64,000 nt of DNA. It comes from Lysobacterales bacterium (GTDB lineage Bacteria; Pseudomonadota; Gammaproteobacteria; Xanthomonadales; SZUA-36). Shown in pieces: positions 11,962-23,437 of the stretch. The notes beneath the pieces were generated by a model. The model was not told the origin of the DNA, searched no databases, and was given only the letters and a program-made list of their open reading frames with translations. The stretch lies in assembly GCA_014238945.1 (NCBI GenBank), contig JABAAB010000041.1, positions 50,492 through 114,491 of the forward strand, read 5' to 3'. The stretch's first letter is position 1. Each line of letters begins with the position of its first letter. The position numbers and the translations under genes are program-made.

Positions 11962-12501
11962 ATGCACGAAACCAGTGATGAACAACTCATGCAGCGATAC
12001 GCGCAAGGTGATGTCGGGGCATTTGAGCAACTCTATGCCCGGCATCGCGGCGCTCTTTACCGTTACTTCAGCCGACAAGTCAGGAACGCGGCAACGGCCA
12101 ACGACCTGTACCAGGGAGTCTGGGAAAAGATCATCCGTGCCAGGCGCAGTTACCGGCCCCGGGCACCTTTTCGTGCATGGATGTTTCGAATAGCACACAA
12201 TCACCTGGTGGATTTCTATCGTCAGCAGCGGCCTGCCAGAAGCGTGGATACACTGGTCTTGTCCGATGACCGTCCTGAACCAGCCCAACACATGATCGAT
12301 GTGGAGCAGAACGAGCAACTACTCGGTGGCATCGCCGCTTTACCCTTCGAGCAAAGGAATACCCTGTTGCTGAAACTTGAAACCGGGCTGAAAATAGAGG
12401 AGATTGCAAACCTGACCGGGGTGAAACGAGAAACCGTAAAAAGCCGCCTGCGCTATGCGGTCAATAAGTTGAAACACAGCCTGGGGTCTGTTGAAAAATG
12501 A
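11962..12501 (+). CDS. ECF-family RNA polymerase sigma factor
   Basis: A 179-residue sigma-70-type factor with only regions 2 and 4. Region 2 includes NDLYQGVWEKI and FRAWMFRIAHNHLVDFYR; region 4 includes LPFEQRNTLLLKLETGLKIE and the helix-turn-helix VKRETVKSRLRYAVNKLK. A TTG at 11926 would overlap the VWA stop and add 12 residues (MKQPCAISYARC). I prefer the ATG at 11962 because it begins at the usual family position (MHETSDEQLMQRYAQGDVGA). The next gene starts inside the sigma stop (ATGA), so the two are translationally coupled, as sigma/anti-sigma pairs often are. Target promoters are not evident from this window. Confidence 0.93.
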   Translation: MHETSDEQLMQRYAQGDVGAFEQLYARHRGALYRYFSRQVRNAATANDLYQGVWEKIIRARRSYRPRAPFRAWMFRIAHNHLVDFYRQQRPARSVDTLVLSDDRPEPAQHMIDVEQNEQLLGGIAALPFEQRNTLLLKLETGLKIEEIANLTGVKRETVKSRLRYAVNKLKHSLGSVEK

Positions 12502-13355
12502 ACAGTACGCACCACAATGGTTCCAATGACAGCTCACTTGACGAAGGTCTGGAAGAACTTGGTCGGGCCTATGGTCAACTGGCAACCGAACAACCACCTG
12601 AATTACTGGACCAGGCCATTATCTCGAGCGCCCACCGTGCAGTGGCCACAAAACCGGGTTGGAAGCAATTTGGCTGGTTACACGGGATCGCAACTGCGTC
12701 TGTTTTTGTGCTTGCCCTAAACATTATCCTGGATCAACGCCCAGGTGCAGAGGTTGAGCAAAACGAACTGTTGAATAATTTACCGGCATCTCAGTACCGC
12801 CAAAAAGCAATCAGCGAGCAAAGTCTGGATCGGGCAGCCGAAGCAAAAGAACTGTTGCAGGTGCAGGAGCTGAAAAAAGACAATTCCGGACTATTCAGAA
12901 TGCAGGACAGCACAGGCGAGAAGTCAAGACCGGTTGACGCGGATGTGACTGGGACACTGTCTTTGGAGGGAAGTGTGGCCGGCAAGTCTGAAAATGAAGA
13001 TCGGCTAGATGAGGCCCGTGAGTCCAGCAAGCGGGCATCTGGACAGAGACAGGAAGTGCCGGCTACGCCCGCGTTTGAAGAATCCATGATGATGGAATTG
13101 GACAGTGTAAGCATTGCCCCCGAATCAGTAATGGCCCCCGACCCGTCCCGGTCGACCCGTATTACCGAGCCAGTCCTGCGACAGGAAAAACCGGGTTTGG
13201 CCCAGGCCGATGCAACCGCCGGTGATGACATTGAACAACAGATGCAAGCCATTATCGAGATGAGAAAAGCAGGTGATCCGGATTGGGAAGTTGAATTGGA
13301 CCTGTTCTTGGAAAAGTACCCGGATTATCCGCTTCCCGACGAGTTGAAACACTGA
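12498..13355 (+). CDS. Single-span membrane protein, candidate anti-sigma factor
   Basis: A 285-residue protein I cannot assign to a named family. An N-terminal cytoplasmic-looking segment of about 55 residues is followed by one likely membrane span (GIATASVFVLALNIIL, about 65-80). Then comes a long acidic, low-complexity periplasmic-looking region, and a conserved-looking C-terminus near residues 245-282 ending KYPDYPLPDELKH. It has no HxxxCxxC zinc motif, so it is not a ZAS anti-sigma. The ATGA overlap with the ECF sigma gene and the one-span topology make it the best anti-sigma candidate. I recall YPDYPLP-like tails in other proteins encoded beside ECF sigma genes, but this is memory, not a search. 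The downstream gene overlaps its stop (TGATG). Confidence 0.6.
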   Translation: MNSTHHNGSNDSSLDEGLEELGRAYGQLATEQPPELLDQAIISSAHRAVATKPGWKQFGWLHGIATASVFVLALNIILDQRPGAEVEQNELLNNLPASQYRQKAISEQSLDRAAEAKELLQVQELKKDNSGLFRMQDSTGEKSRPVDADVTGTLSLEGSVAGKSENEDRLDEARESSKRASGQRQEVPATPAFEESMMMELDSVSIAPESVMAPDPSRSTRITEPVLRQEKPGLAQADATAGDDIEQQMQAIIEMRKAGDPDWEVELDLFLEKYPDYPLPDELKH

Positions 13356-13936
13356 TGCTGACTCTGAAATCCGGGACCTTGTATGAAGAAACGATCAGAA
13401 AAAGTCGCTTTGTTGCCCGGAGTGCATCGGTAAGCTCCCAGGCAGAATCGCTGGAATTTTATGAACAGGTGGCTGATCCACAGGCAACTCACAATTGCTG
13501 GGCATGGCGCATCAAATACCAGGTCAGGTCCAGCGATGATGGCGAACCCTCAGGCACCGCTGGCAGACCCATGCTGAATGTAATTGAGCGTCGTCAACTG
13601 GAAAACGTCATGGTGGTTGTAACCCGGTATTTCGGTGGAATCAAGCTTGGCGTTGGTGGACTGGTCAGGGCATATTCCGGGACCACCGCCAAGTGTCTGG
13701 ACCGGGCTGACGTTATCAGGCTGTACCCACAGGCGGAATACGTCGTTACCGCTGCTTTCGAATGGTCATCGAGCGTGCACGCTTTGTTGCAGCAATTTGA
13801 AGCAGAGAAATTGGAGGAAAATTATGACCAGGAGGGTTTGGTCCTGAAAATACGCTGCCGCGAAATCGATTACCCTGCTCTGGCAAAGAAGCTGAGAAAT
13901 ACCAGCCATGGCCAGGTAAAGTTATTCAAGTGTTGA
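13355..13936 (+). CDS. IMPACT/YigZ-family protein
   Basis: Belongs to the YigZ/IMPACT family (UPF0029), possible regulators of translation or proteolysis whose bacterial biochemistry is not settled. The N-terminal domain has the signature block AGRPMLNVIERRQLENVMVV (about 70-89) and TRYFGGIKLGVGGLVRAY (about 91-108), and the smaller C-terminal DUF1949-like domain follows. At 193 residues the length is typical. Its ATG overlaps the stop of the upstream membrane protein by one base, so it is coupled to the VWA/ECF cassette even though YigZ is usually a stand-alone housekeeping gene. It overlaps the convergent next gene by 11 bp. Confidence 0.92.
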   Translation: MLTLKSGTLYEETIRKSRFVARSASVSSQAESLEFYEQVADPQATHNCWAWRIKYQVRSSDDGEPSGTAGRPMLNVIERRQLENVMVVVTRYFGGIKLGVGGLVRAYSGTTAKCLDRADVIRLYPQAEYVVTAAFEWSSSVHALLQQFEAEKLEENYDQEGLVLKIRCREIDYPALAKKLRNTSHGQVKLFKC

Positions 13937-14981
13937 TACTCATGCTGACACCCGGCAAAGAGGTGGCATAGTCTGCGCCCAGCAGTAAAGAGGGTGTATA
14001 GAATCCACCTTCCACCTCATTATTTAGCAGATATTGAACGATACCGAGACTTGCAGTTGCCGTCACATCATATCCATTAGGCGTGGTCATGACAGCGGAC
14101 ACACTGCGGCCATCAGCACTGCGCACCTCACCCCAAATTTGCATCAGTGTTTCCCTGCGTTGTTGGGGGGTTGGCCCCTTTACAGTTTTTTCAATGCGTC
14201 GGATCAATATATTCTGCACCCACTTCATTGCCAAAAAAGCACTGATCATGCGCAGGCGTCGTACACGGGAAATGGTTGCAGGGGGGGTCGCCATATAGAC
14301 TTCAATATCAGGTACCCCGGTGCTGATGTATGCCGAAAACACATCACCCCAGGGAATGGTCATTGCCATGCGTTTGCCATGCCTGAACGGTATCTTCCTG
14401 GTCTTCCATGCCAATGGAACCTGTTTGAGCTGCCCTCCAACACGTGCACATCCACCCATGCCAAACCCTTCGACACTGGTCTTTGCAGTACCCTGGCTCA
14501 TACTTCCACCGGATTCAAAGGCCAACTCCAGGGCCGTGGCTGCCGGTAATTTCTTTATCAGTGTAGCGGCAAGACAGTCGGTCGGCACAACATCAAAACC
14601 ACAACCGGGTATCAATACGACATCCGCATATCTGGCCTGTTCGGATTGCCGGTATGCATTGGCAAAAACGCTGATTTCACCGGTGATGTCGAGATAGTGG
14701 CAGCCCCTTGCCAGACAAACTTCGATCATTGGCTGACTGGTTTGGGAAAATGGCCCGGCACAGTGCAATACCAATGAAATTCCATCCATAGCACGCTCAA
14801 CTTCCGCACTTTCCGTCAGACTGAAAACCCGATAATCAAGACCGGTTTCCTGTGCCAGTAACTTGATGGCGACCGGGTTACGTCCGGCCAGCACAGGTGA
14901 TAAACCGCGTTTGCACGCCTCTTGTACAACCAATCGGCCAGTGTACCCATTGGCCCCATAGATCATCCATTTACGACTCAT
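13926..14981 (-). CDS. Saccharopine dehydrogenase-like oxidoreductase (trans-acting enoyl reductase type)
   Basis: A 351-residue NAD(P)-binding Rossmann protein. The N-terminus MIYGANGYTGRLVV (about 6-19) is the GxxGxxG dinucleotide loop in the form used by saccharopine dehydrogenase-like and trans-acting enoyl reductase proteins. LVLHCAGPFSQTSQPMIEVC and CHYLDITGE follow as in that family. The substrate is unknown; relatives act on lipids or polyketides, but many are unassigned. It is convergent with the YigZ gene (11 bp overlap) and lies 40 bp downstream of the winged-helix gene on the same strand, so the latter two may be one unit. Confidence 0.8.
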   Translation of the reverse strand: MSRKWMIYGANGYTGRLVVQEACKRGLSPVLAGRNPVAIKLLAQETGLDYRVFSLTESAEVERAMDGISLVLHCAGPFSQTSQPMIEVCLARGCHYLDITGEISVFANAYRQSEQARYADVVLIPGCGFDVVPTDCLAATLIKKLPAATALELAFESGGSMSQGTAKTSVEGFGMGGCARVGGQLKQVPLAWKTRKIPFRHGKRMAMTIPWGDVFSAYISTGVPDIEVYMATPPATISRVRRLRMISAFLAMKWVQNILIRRIEKTVKGPTPQQRRETLMQIWGEVRSADGRSVSAVMTTPNGYDVTATASLGIVQYLLNNEVEGGFYTPSLLLGADYATSLPGVSMSINT

Positions 14982-15021
14982 AGACTCGAACCCCTAATCA
15001 TTGTAGCTCGCCTGGTCGCTG

Positions 15022-15480
15022 CTAAAATAAACTGCCCTGCTGCTTTTGAACAGGGCTTTCTTTACTTTTAGTTTCTGCCTCTGCAAGCGCTTCTTTCTTC
15101 TCCGGTATCACGACAGTATCCGCTTGTGACGGGGTGGAGACTGGTGGGGGTTGTATCGAGTCTGGCTGTGCTGGTGTTTGTGCGACCAGACGATCAACCA
15201 ATTTGGTTTTCTGATTGACAATTTTAACCAACTCCCCAATGGTACAGTGGGCTTCGAGGGTGTGACGTAAGGGTTCCTGGTGATGGATTTGGTAGCGATT
15301 TCTGCGTCCTTGTTTGGTGATACTGACCATGCCTTGCAGCTGCAGATCGCGTACAATTTTTTGTACGGCTCGCTCGGTGATCCCAACATTCATTGCCACA
15401 TCACGTAAACGGGCTTCATTATCCCGCTCAAGGCATACAAGAACATGACCATGATTGCTTAACAGTGTCCAATTACTCAT
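15022..15480 (-). CDS. Winged-helix DNA-binding protein with C-terminal QGSLF
   Basis: The first 90 residues form a MarR/ArsR-like winged helix: MSNWTLLSNHGHVLVCLER, then the helix-turn-helix RLRDVAMNVGITERAVQKIV and a wing around KQGRRNRYQI. A linker rich in Pro, Gln and Glu follows, and the protein ends KQQGSLF. That last pentapeptide fits the bacterial sliding-clamp binding consensus (Q-x-x-L-F) and is at the very C-terminus, where such motifs work; this is a pattern match only. The gene is divergent from nhaA with 92 bp between them, so it could control nhaA, itself, or the downstream oxidoreductase gene. It is not a LysR-type NhaR. Confidence 0.75.
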   Translation of the reverse strand: MSNWTLLSNHGHVLVCLERDNEARLRDVAMNVGITERAVQKIVRDLQLQGMVSITKQGRRNRYQIHHQEPLRHTLEAHCTIGELVKIVNQKTKLVDRLVAQTPAQPDSIQPPPVSTPSQADTVVIPEKKEALAEAETKSKESPVQKQQGSLF

Positions 15481-15572
15481 ATATTATCAAACAGCCGGCT
15501 ATTATTAGGTGAATTATATTTCGTGTTTACTAATTCTTCAATCAAGTCATTATAAAAGCGGGACGAATCAAA

Positions 15573-16769
15573 GTGATCAAGAACAAAACCCAGGCCATAA
15601 CCGAAGCCATGCGTGAGTTTCTGCGTCTGGAATCTGCGGGTGGCCTGATTCTGGTGTGCGGTTCCCTGTTGGCGATATTGCTGGCCAATTCTCCGCTGGC
15701 GGAGACATATACCGGTATTCTGAATCTGCAGTTGACTGTCATGCTGGAAGATTTCGGGGTCAGTAAACCGCTTATTTTGTGGATTAATGATGGCCTGATG
15801 GCAATATTTTTTCTGTTAATCGGACTGGAACTTAAACGAGAGTTTGTTGAAGGGCAGTTGTCAAGCCCGGAACAAATCGTGCTACCGGCGCTTGCTGCAA
15901 TTGGTGGGCTGGTGGTACCTGCATTGATATTTTGGGAGATCAACCGTGATTACCCACCCGGCAGCAATGGTTGGGCAATCCCGACTGCCACCGATATTGC
16001 TTTCGCATTGGCGATATTGAGCCTGCTTGGCAAACGGGTTCCGGCAAGCCTTAAGATTTTCCTGACAACAATTGCCATATTCGATGACCTTGCAGCCATT
16101 ATCATTATTGCGTTGTTTTATTCCGGTGATCTCAGCAGCGCATCACTGACAGCGGCAGCAGGTGGCATTGGGGTATTGTTTGTATTGAATCGGATGGGGG
16201 TTCAAAGACTTGCAGCCTACCTGCTCGTGGGCTCTTTCATTTGGTTATTTGTACTTAAATCCGGGGTTCACGCTACTCTGGCAGGTATTATCGTGGCGTT
16301 TTTCATCCCTATGAAGAACGAGATCCCCAACACGCAATCTCCGGCACGTCACCTCGAACATATCCTGCATCCATGGGTGGCCTTTGGTGTATTACCCATC
16401 TTCGCATTTGCCAATGCCGGCATATCGTTTGCTGGAGTCGGCAGCGATACACTGGCCGGACCGGTTTCCCTGGGAATCATCCTGGGTCTGTTTGCAGGTA
16501 AACAGATTGGCGTATTTGGTATGACCGCGATCGCGGTGGGTCTGGGTATTGCAAAAAAACCCGATTCGACCAGTTGGGGCATGTTGTACGGCGTAGCCCT
16601 TCTGTGTGGTGTGGGATTTACCATGAGTCTTTTTATCGGCAGCCTGGCTTTTGAGCACGGCGGATTTTCCCAGATTGCTGCGGTGAAGACGGGCGTGATC
16701 AGTGGCTCATTGATTTCGGCTGTATGTGGCTGGTTAATTCTGCATTTGAGTCTGCCTAAAGCTGACTGA
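15573..16769 (+). CDS. nhaA: Na+/H+ antiporter NhaA
   Basis: Inner-membrane antiporter that expels Na+ (or Li+) in exchange for protons, for salt and pH homeostasis. The 398-residue protein is hydrophobic throughout with about 12 predicted spans. Key residues are present: D141 in PTATDIAFALAIL and the D171-D172 pair in AIFDDLAAIIII, which align with E. coli D133 and D163-D164, and the family motif LIGLELKREFVEG. It starts with GTG at 15573 after a GGGA-type ribosome site. It is divergent from the winged-helix gene and ends convergently with fadH, 21 bp apart. No nhaR neighbour is seen. Confidence 0.97.
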   Translation: MIKNKTQAITEAMREFLRLESAGGLILVCGSLLAILLANSPLAETYTGILNLQLTVMLEDFGVSKPLILWINDGLMAIFFLLIGLELKREFVEGQLSSPEQIVLPALAAIGGLVVPALIFWEINRDYPPGSNGWAIPTATDIAFALAILSLLGKRVPASLKIFLTTIAIFDDLAAIIIIALFYSGDLSSASLTAAAGGIGVLFVLNRMGVQRLAAYLLVGSFIWLFVLKSGVHATLAGIIVAFFIPMKNEIPNTQSPARHLEHILHPWVAFGVLPIFAFANAGISFAGVGSDTLAGPVSLGIILGLFAGKQIGVFGMTAIAVGLGIAKKPDSTSWGMLYGVALLCGVGFTMSLFIGSLAFEHGGFSQIAAVKTGVISGSLISAVCGWLILHLSLPKAD

Positions 16770-16790
16770 CTCTCCGGTCTCAGATCTCAC

Positions 16791-19580
<2,790 letters not shown>

Positions 19581-19581
<1 letters not shown>

Positions 19582-20138
19582 TAGTCCTCCTCTAATACCA
19601 GGATTTCGTCCAGGTGACGCCATTCTTCATAGGCATCCATCCCACAACCAAACACGTAGACATCCGGCACATCGAGACCCACGAAATCCACGTAGTCACG
19701 AGACAGTCCGCGATCGTGAATTTTGCGTACCAGTACCGCAAGCTTGACCGACCCGGCCTTGCGTTTTTCACACGAACCTTTGATCGCGGCCAGGGTATCG
19801 CCCTCATCAAAAATGTCATCGATAATCAGTACGTGGCGTCCTTCAAGATCAAGACGTGGTGGAACCCGGTACTCCAGTTCAGCGCCGTACAGACCGCCCC
19901 GGTAACGGGTTGCATGAACAAAGTCCATTTGCAGTGGCATCTTAAATTCAGTCACCAGCCATGCGGCAGGTACGATTGCCCCGGTCAGGACAGATATGAC
20001 CACCAGGGGTTCATCACCATAAAACTGATTAATCTCATCGGCCATCTTTTGCACGGCTTCACGTACTTTTTCCCTACTGTGAAGAACCCGGGATTTTTCA
20101 AGTAACACTCGTGGGTCAGGGTGATTGCTCGTACCCAT
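19581..20138 (-). CDS. hpt: Hypoxanthine-guanine phosphoribosyltransferase
   Basis: Salvages hypoxanthine or guanine to IMP or GMP with PRPP. The PRPP-binding motif VLIIDDIFDEGDTLAA (about residues 100-115 of the chosen protein) is the type I PRTase signature with its acidic pair. GAIVPAAWLV and VDFVGLDVPDVYVFGCGMD are as in Hpt proteins. I chose the ATG at 20138 (MGTSNHPDPRVLLEKS), which has GGAG 8 bases upstream and leaves 5 bases after the nagZ stop; the ATG at 20183 would overlap nagZ. Directly followed, with stop/start overlap, by the thioinosine phosphorylase gene. That enzyme releases hypoxanthine, the Hpt substrate, so the pair makes metabolic sense. Confidence 0.95.
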
Positions 20139-20143
20139 TACTT

Positions 20144-21181
20144 TTACTCCAATTGTTGAATTGATTTTTTCCACTGGCACCATTCGCCAACCTGATCAAG
20201 TTGCTCCCGGGCGACTGCCGAGGCGCCTTTCAGTTTCGCCAGTGCGATTGCCGGACTGGAGAACTCCAGGTCATTGTTTGCCAGCAGCTTGCGGACATCA
20301 CCGGGTTCGCATACCAGTGCGGCATCGCAACCGGCTGCAAGGGATGAATAAAAACGCTCCCGTAATCCACCAGCAACCCTCGCAGCATACATACCCAGGT
20401 CATCTGAAAATACCGTTCCACTGAATTTCAATTGCTGGCGCAGCACCCTTTGAATCCAGAATGTTGAATAGCCGGCCGCCCGTCTGTCCACTTGCGAATA
20501 GACGACGTGTGCCATCATGACGGCGTCCAGTTGATCACACAGGACTGCAAATGGTCGTAAATCAGATTCCCTGATCTCCTCCAGGGGTCGTGGATCACAG
20601 ACATCCGCTACATGTGAATCCGCTACCGCGGAGCCATGTCCGGGAAAGTGCTTTCCGGTTGCACTCATACCCGCGTCATGCATGCCTGCAATGTACGACC
20701 TGGAGAGTTCTGTGATGGAATTGACATCAGATGCAAAGGCCCGGTCACCGATTACCACGCTGCGATTGCCCATATCCAGTACCGGGGCAAAACTCAGGTC
20801 CACACCACACAGCAACAACTCGGTGGCCATTACCCTGCCGTGCCGGTATGCATAGTCTTTTGCGCTGTCGGGAGATTCAGCAAATATTTTGCCCAAAATT
20901 GCCAACGCCGGCAAACGGGTGAACCCATTTCTGAAGCGTTGTACCCTGCCTCCTTCATGATCAACACAAATGAGCAAATCGCGACCGGACCGGTCAATGA
21001 TCGACGCTGTCAGGGAGGTCAATTGATCCGGGTCATGGAAGTTTCGGCTGAACAATACCACCCCGCCCACAGCAGGGTGACGCAACCAGCCAAGCTCCTC
21101 GGAACTGACTTTCAGACCCTCAAGACCGATAAGCAGTGGACCGGGAGGATGCGTCAATTCAGGCTGGGTTATATGTGTCAT
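20144..21181 (-). CDS. nagZ: Beta-N-acetylglucosaminidase NagZ
   Basis: Cytoplasmic family 3 glycoside hydrolase that removes GlcNAc from anhydro-muropeptides during peptidoglycan recycling; in bacteria with inducible AmpC it also makes the AmpR activator ligand. The family motif KHFPGHGSAVADSHV (about residues 173-187), with the conserved Asp and His, is intact. LLICVDHEGGRVQRF marks the substrate pocket. At 345 residues it matches E. coli NagZ (341) and has no signal peptide, as expected. It sits 16 bp after rlmD and 5 bp before hpt on the same strand. I recall nagZ beside an MTIP gene in Pseudomonas. Confidence 0.96.
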   Translation of the reverse strand: MTHITQPELTHPPGPLLIGLEGLKVSSEELGWLRHPAVGGVVLFSRNFHDPDQLTSLTASIIDRSGRDLLICVDHEGGRVQRFRNGFTRLPALAILGKIFAESPDSAKDYAYRHGRVMATELLLCGVDLSFAPVLDMGNRSVVIGDRAFASDVNSITELSRSYIAGMHDAGMSATGKHFPGHGSAVADSHVADVCDPRPLEEIRESDLRPFAVLCDQLDAVMMAHVVYSQVDRRAAGYSTFWIQRVLRQQLKFSGTVFSDDLGMYAARVAGGLRERFYSSLAAGCDAALVCEPGDVRKLLANNDLEFSSPAIALAKLKGASAVAREQLDQVGEWCQWKKSIQQLE

Positions 21182-21197
21182 CAGGACTCAAAACCAT

Positions 21198-22535
21198 TTA
21201 TTGCCGTGTAAACAGCGCAATTGCTTCGCTGTGGGGTGTATGTGGAAACATATTTATGATTCCCGCGCCTTCCAGGAGATAGCCATTCGTGTTTACCATT
21301 ATCCCCGCATCACGGGCCAGGGTTTCGGGGTTGCACGAGATATACAGCACACGCGTGGCCCCGCTTGCAGAAATCCACGGTAACAAATTCTCGGCGCCGG
21401 AACGCGGTGGATCCAGCATGATTTTATCGTAACCGCCAGCTTGCCAGGAAGCCGCATCGGCCATGCCCAGATCGGCGCTGTACAAATCCACGCTTTGGAA
21501 ATCAACATTGCTCAAGCCATTGGCCCGGGCATTGCTTTGTCCTCGCTCCACCATCTCCTCAGATCCCTCGATACCGGTCACCTGTCCGGCACGGGTTGCC
21601 AGAGGCAGGGAGAAATTACCCAGACCGCAAAACAGATCCAGGATCCTGTCAACAGGCCGGGGATCCAGCAGTTCCAGTGCACGCATCACCATCTTTTGGT
21701 TCAGCTCACCGTTTACCTGTACAAAATCCAGCGGTTCAAAATGGAAATGTATACCAAGTGCATCGATAGAGTAGGACAATTGCAGATCATTGGGCTCCAG
21801 CAGCTGGATGCTTTGCGGGCCTGCCGACTGTAAAAATATTCCCATGCCGGATTCAAGCGCATACCTGCGTAAGCGCTCATTATCGTGAGCTGTCAATTCC
21901 TCAAGATGACGGATGATCAGTGCACAGTTGTCATCACCACATGCAATCTCAATTTGCGGAATTGCACTCCGACAATCCAGCTCTTCAATCATTGATGACA
22001 TCGATGTCAGATTATCTGCAATCTCCTTTCGCAGGATATGACATTCTTCCATGTCTGCCACGTAACGCCCGTTGCGTTCACGAAAACCGACCAGTACCCT
22101 GTTTTTCGGTGCTACGTACCGCACGGATAACCTGGCTTTGCGTCGATAGTTCCACTGCGGCCCACACAGGGGCGGATAGACTGACTCGGGTTGGACGCCG
22201 CCTGTCTCTTGCAGCTTGTGTAGCAATGTCCGTTCTTTCCACGCCAACTGGGCTTCGTCGCTCATATGCTGGGAACTGCAGGCGCCACAGTCACCAAAGT
22301 GTGGACATCGTGGCCGTGTCCTGTCCGGAGACGACTTCAGTACCTCCAAGGTTATTGCTTTGCCGCGATGACTCCTGCCAAACATATGCCGTGCAAGTAT
22401 CCGTTCGTTGGGTAGTGCATCGTAAACCCGCAGGTCTTTGTTCTCGAGGACAGCCTTCCCCATGGCCCTGGAATCAAGACCACTAATTTCCACCTCGAAT
22501 GGCTGGTCGGAAAGTTTCTTACGACTACGCCCCAT
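21198..22535 (-). CDS. rlmD: 23S rRNA (uracil-1939-C5)-methyltransferase
   Basis: SAM-dependent methyltransferase that makes m5U1939 in 23S rRNA. An N-terminal TRAM-like region is followed by the iron-sulfur cysteines C77, C83 and C86 (CPHFGDCGACSSQH) plus a fourth in MEECHIL. The Rossmann core has ILDLFCGLGNFSLPLA, and the catalytic cysteine lies in VLYISCNPETLARD. The full cluster set separates it from RlmC and TrmA. At 445 residues it is full length. It starts the minus-strand run that continues into nagZ, hpt, the phosphorylase and fadH. The 57 bp between it and pdxJ is AT-rich and may hold its promoter, but no box stands out. Confidence 0.96.
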   Translation of the reverse strand: MGRSRKKLSDQPFEVEISGLDSRAMGKAVLENKDLRVYDALPNERILARHMFGRSHRGKAITLEVLKSSPDRTRPRCPHFGDCGACSSQHMSDEAQLAWKERTLLHKLQETGGVQPESVYPPLCGPQWNYRRKARLSVRYVAPKNRVLVGFRERNGRYVADMEECHILRKEIADNLTSMSSMIEELDCRSAIPQIEIACGDDNCALIIRHLEELTAHDNERLRRYALESGMGIFLQSAGPQSIQLLEPNDLQLSYSIDALGIHFHFEPLDFVQVNGELNQKMVMRALELLDPRPVDRILDLFCGLGNFSLPLATRAGQVTGIEGSEEMVERGQSNARANGLSNVDFQSVDLYSADLGMADAASWQAGGYDKIMLDPPRSGAENLLPWISASGATRVLYISCNPETLARDAGIMVNTNGYLLEGAGIINMFPHTPHSEAIALFTRQ

Positions 22536-22592
22536 ATTGCTGACTGTTCCTGAGCTTTAAATTCATTTACATGTTAGCTTATTATTGTCTAA

Positions 22593-23336
22593 TTAATTGT
22601 TTTTATTGTTTTTATCCATCAGTACCAACATTTCCTTTATTGCCGAATCCAGACCGGTGAACAAAGCCCTCGCAACAATAGAATGCCCGATATTCAACTC
22701 GACCAATTGCGGGATTTGCACGATGGGTCCCACGTTAACGTAGTTCAAACCGTGACCCGCATTGACCTGCAAGCCGATGGAATCACCATGCTCCGCTGTT
22801 TTGATAATTCTATTCAACTCTGAATTGGTTTTGGACTCGTCTGCGTCCGCGTAACTGCCTGTATGCAATTCCACCACGGGTGCACCACATGCGAGCGCGG
22901 CATCAAGTTGAGCAATATCGGGATCCACGAACAGCGAAACCCGGATTCCTGCGGATTTCAAACGCTTGCAGGCATTTTTGACCGCATCAAAATGAGTCAA
23001 TACATCCAATCCACCCTCGGTGGTCAACTCTTCGCGCTTTTCAGGCACCAGACACACATCGGCGGGCCGGTTTGCTTCTGCTATTGCCAGCATTTCATCG
23101 GTTACGGCCATCTCCAGGTTGACCCGCGTCCCGACTTGCCTGCACAGGTCTTCAACTTCATCATCCTGGATGTGCCGCCGATCCTCACGCAAATGAACTG
23201 TTATTGCATCTGCGCCTGCTTCCTCAGCAATTCGGGCAGCTTCCAGAACACTCGGATAGCTCGCGCCGCGCGCCTGGCGAATGGTTGCAACATGATCGAT
23301 GTTGACCCCCAGCAACAATTTCCCAGCGTTCTTCAT
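22593..23336 (-). CDS. pdxJ: Pyridoxine 5'-phosphate synthase
   Basis: Condenses 1-deoxyxylulose 5-phosphate with 3-amino-2-oxopropyl phosphate in DXP-dependent vitamin B6 synthesis. The start [34 protein letters not shown] and the C-terminal [15 protein letters not shown] are diagnostic of the family. The 247-residue length is standard. GAGGAAGG precedes the ATG. The upstream gene is recO, as in the widespread rnc-era-recO-pdxJ order, but 101 bp with a perfect palindrome separates them, so pdxJ may have its own control. Confidence 0.97.
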   Translation of the reverse strand: MKNAGKLLLGVNIDHVATIRQARGASYPSVLEAARIAEEAGADAITVHLREDRRHIQDDEVEDLCRQVGTRVNLEMAVTDEMLAIAEANRPADVCLVPEKREELTTEGGLDVLTHFDAVKNACKRLKSAGIRVSLFVDPDIAQLDAALACGAPVVELHTGSYADADESKTNSELNRIIKTAEHGDSIGLQVNAGHGLNYVNVGPIVQIPQLVELNIGHSIVARALFTGLDSAIKEMLVLMDKNNKNN

Positions 23337-23366
23337 AGGCTACCTTCCTCGATGCTAAGGCGGGAT

Positions 23367-23378
23367 GTGTGCGCACAC
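23367..23378. promoter_or_regulatory. 12-bp perfect palindrome upstream of pdxJ
   Basis: GTGTGCGCACAC lies between recO and pdxJ, 31 bp upstream of the pdxJ start. It is GC-rich and self-complementary without a loop, which suits a dimeric protein site better than an RNA hairpin. No regulator can be named. Confidence 0.35.
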
Positions 23379-23437
23379 TCTGGTATTTTCAATTTATCCT
23401 AATCCTATACTTGTGCAGCTACTGGCCGACTGACCCA

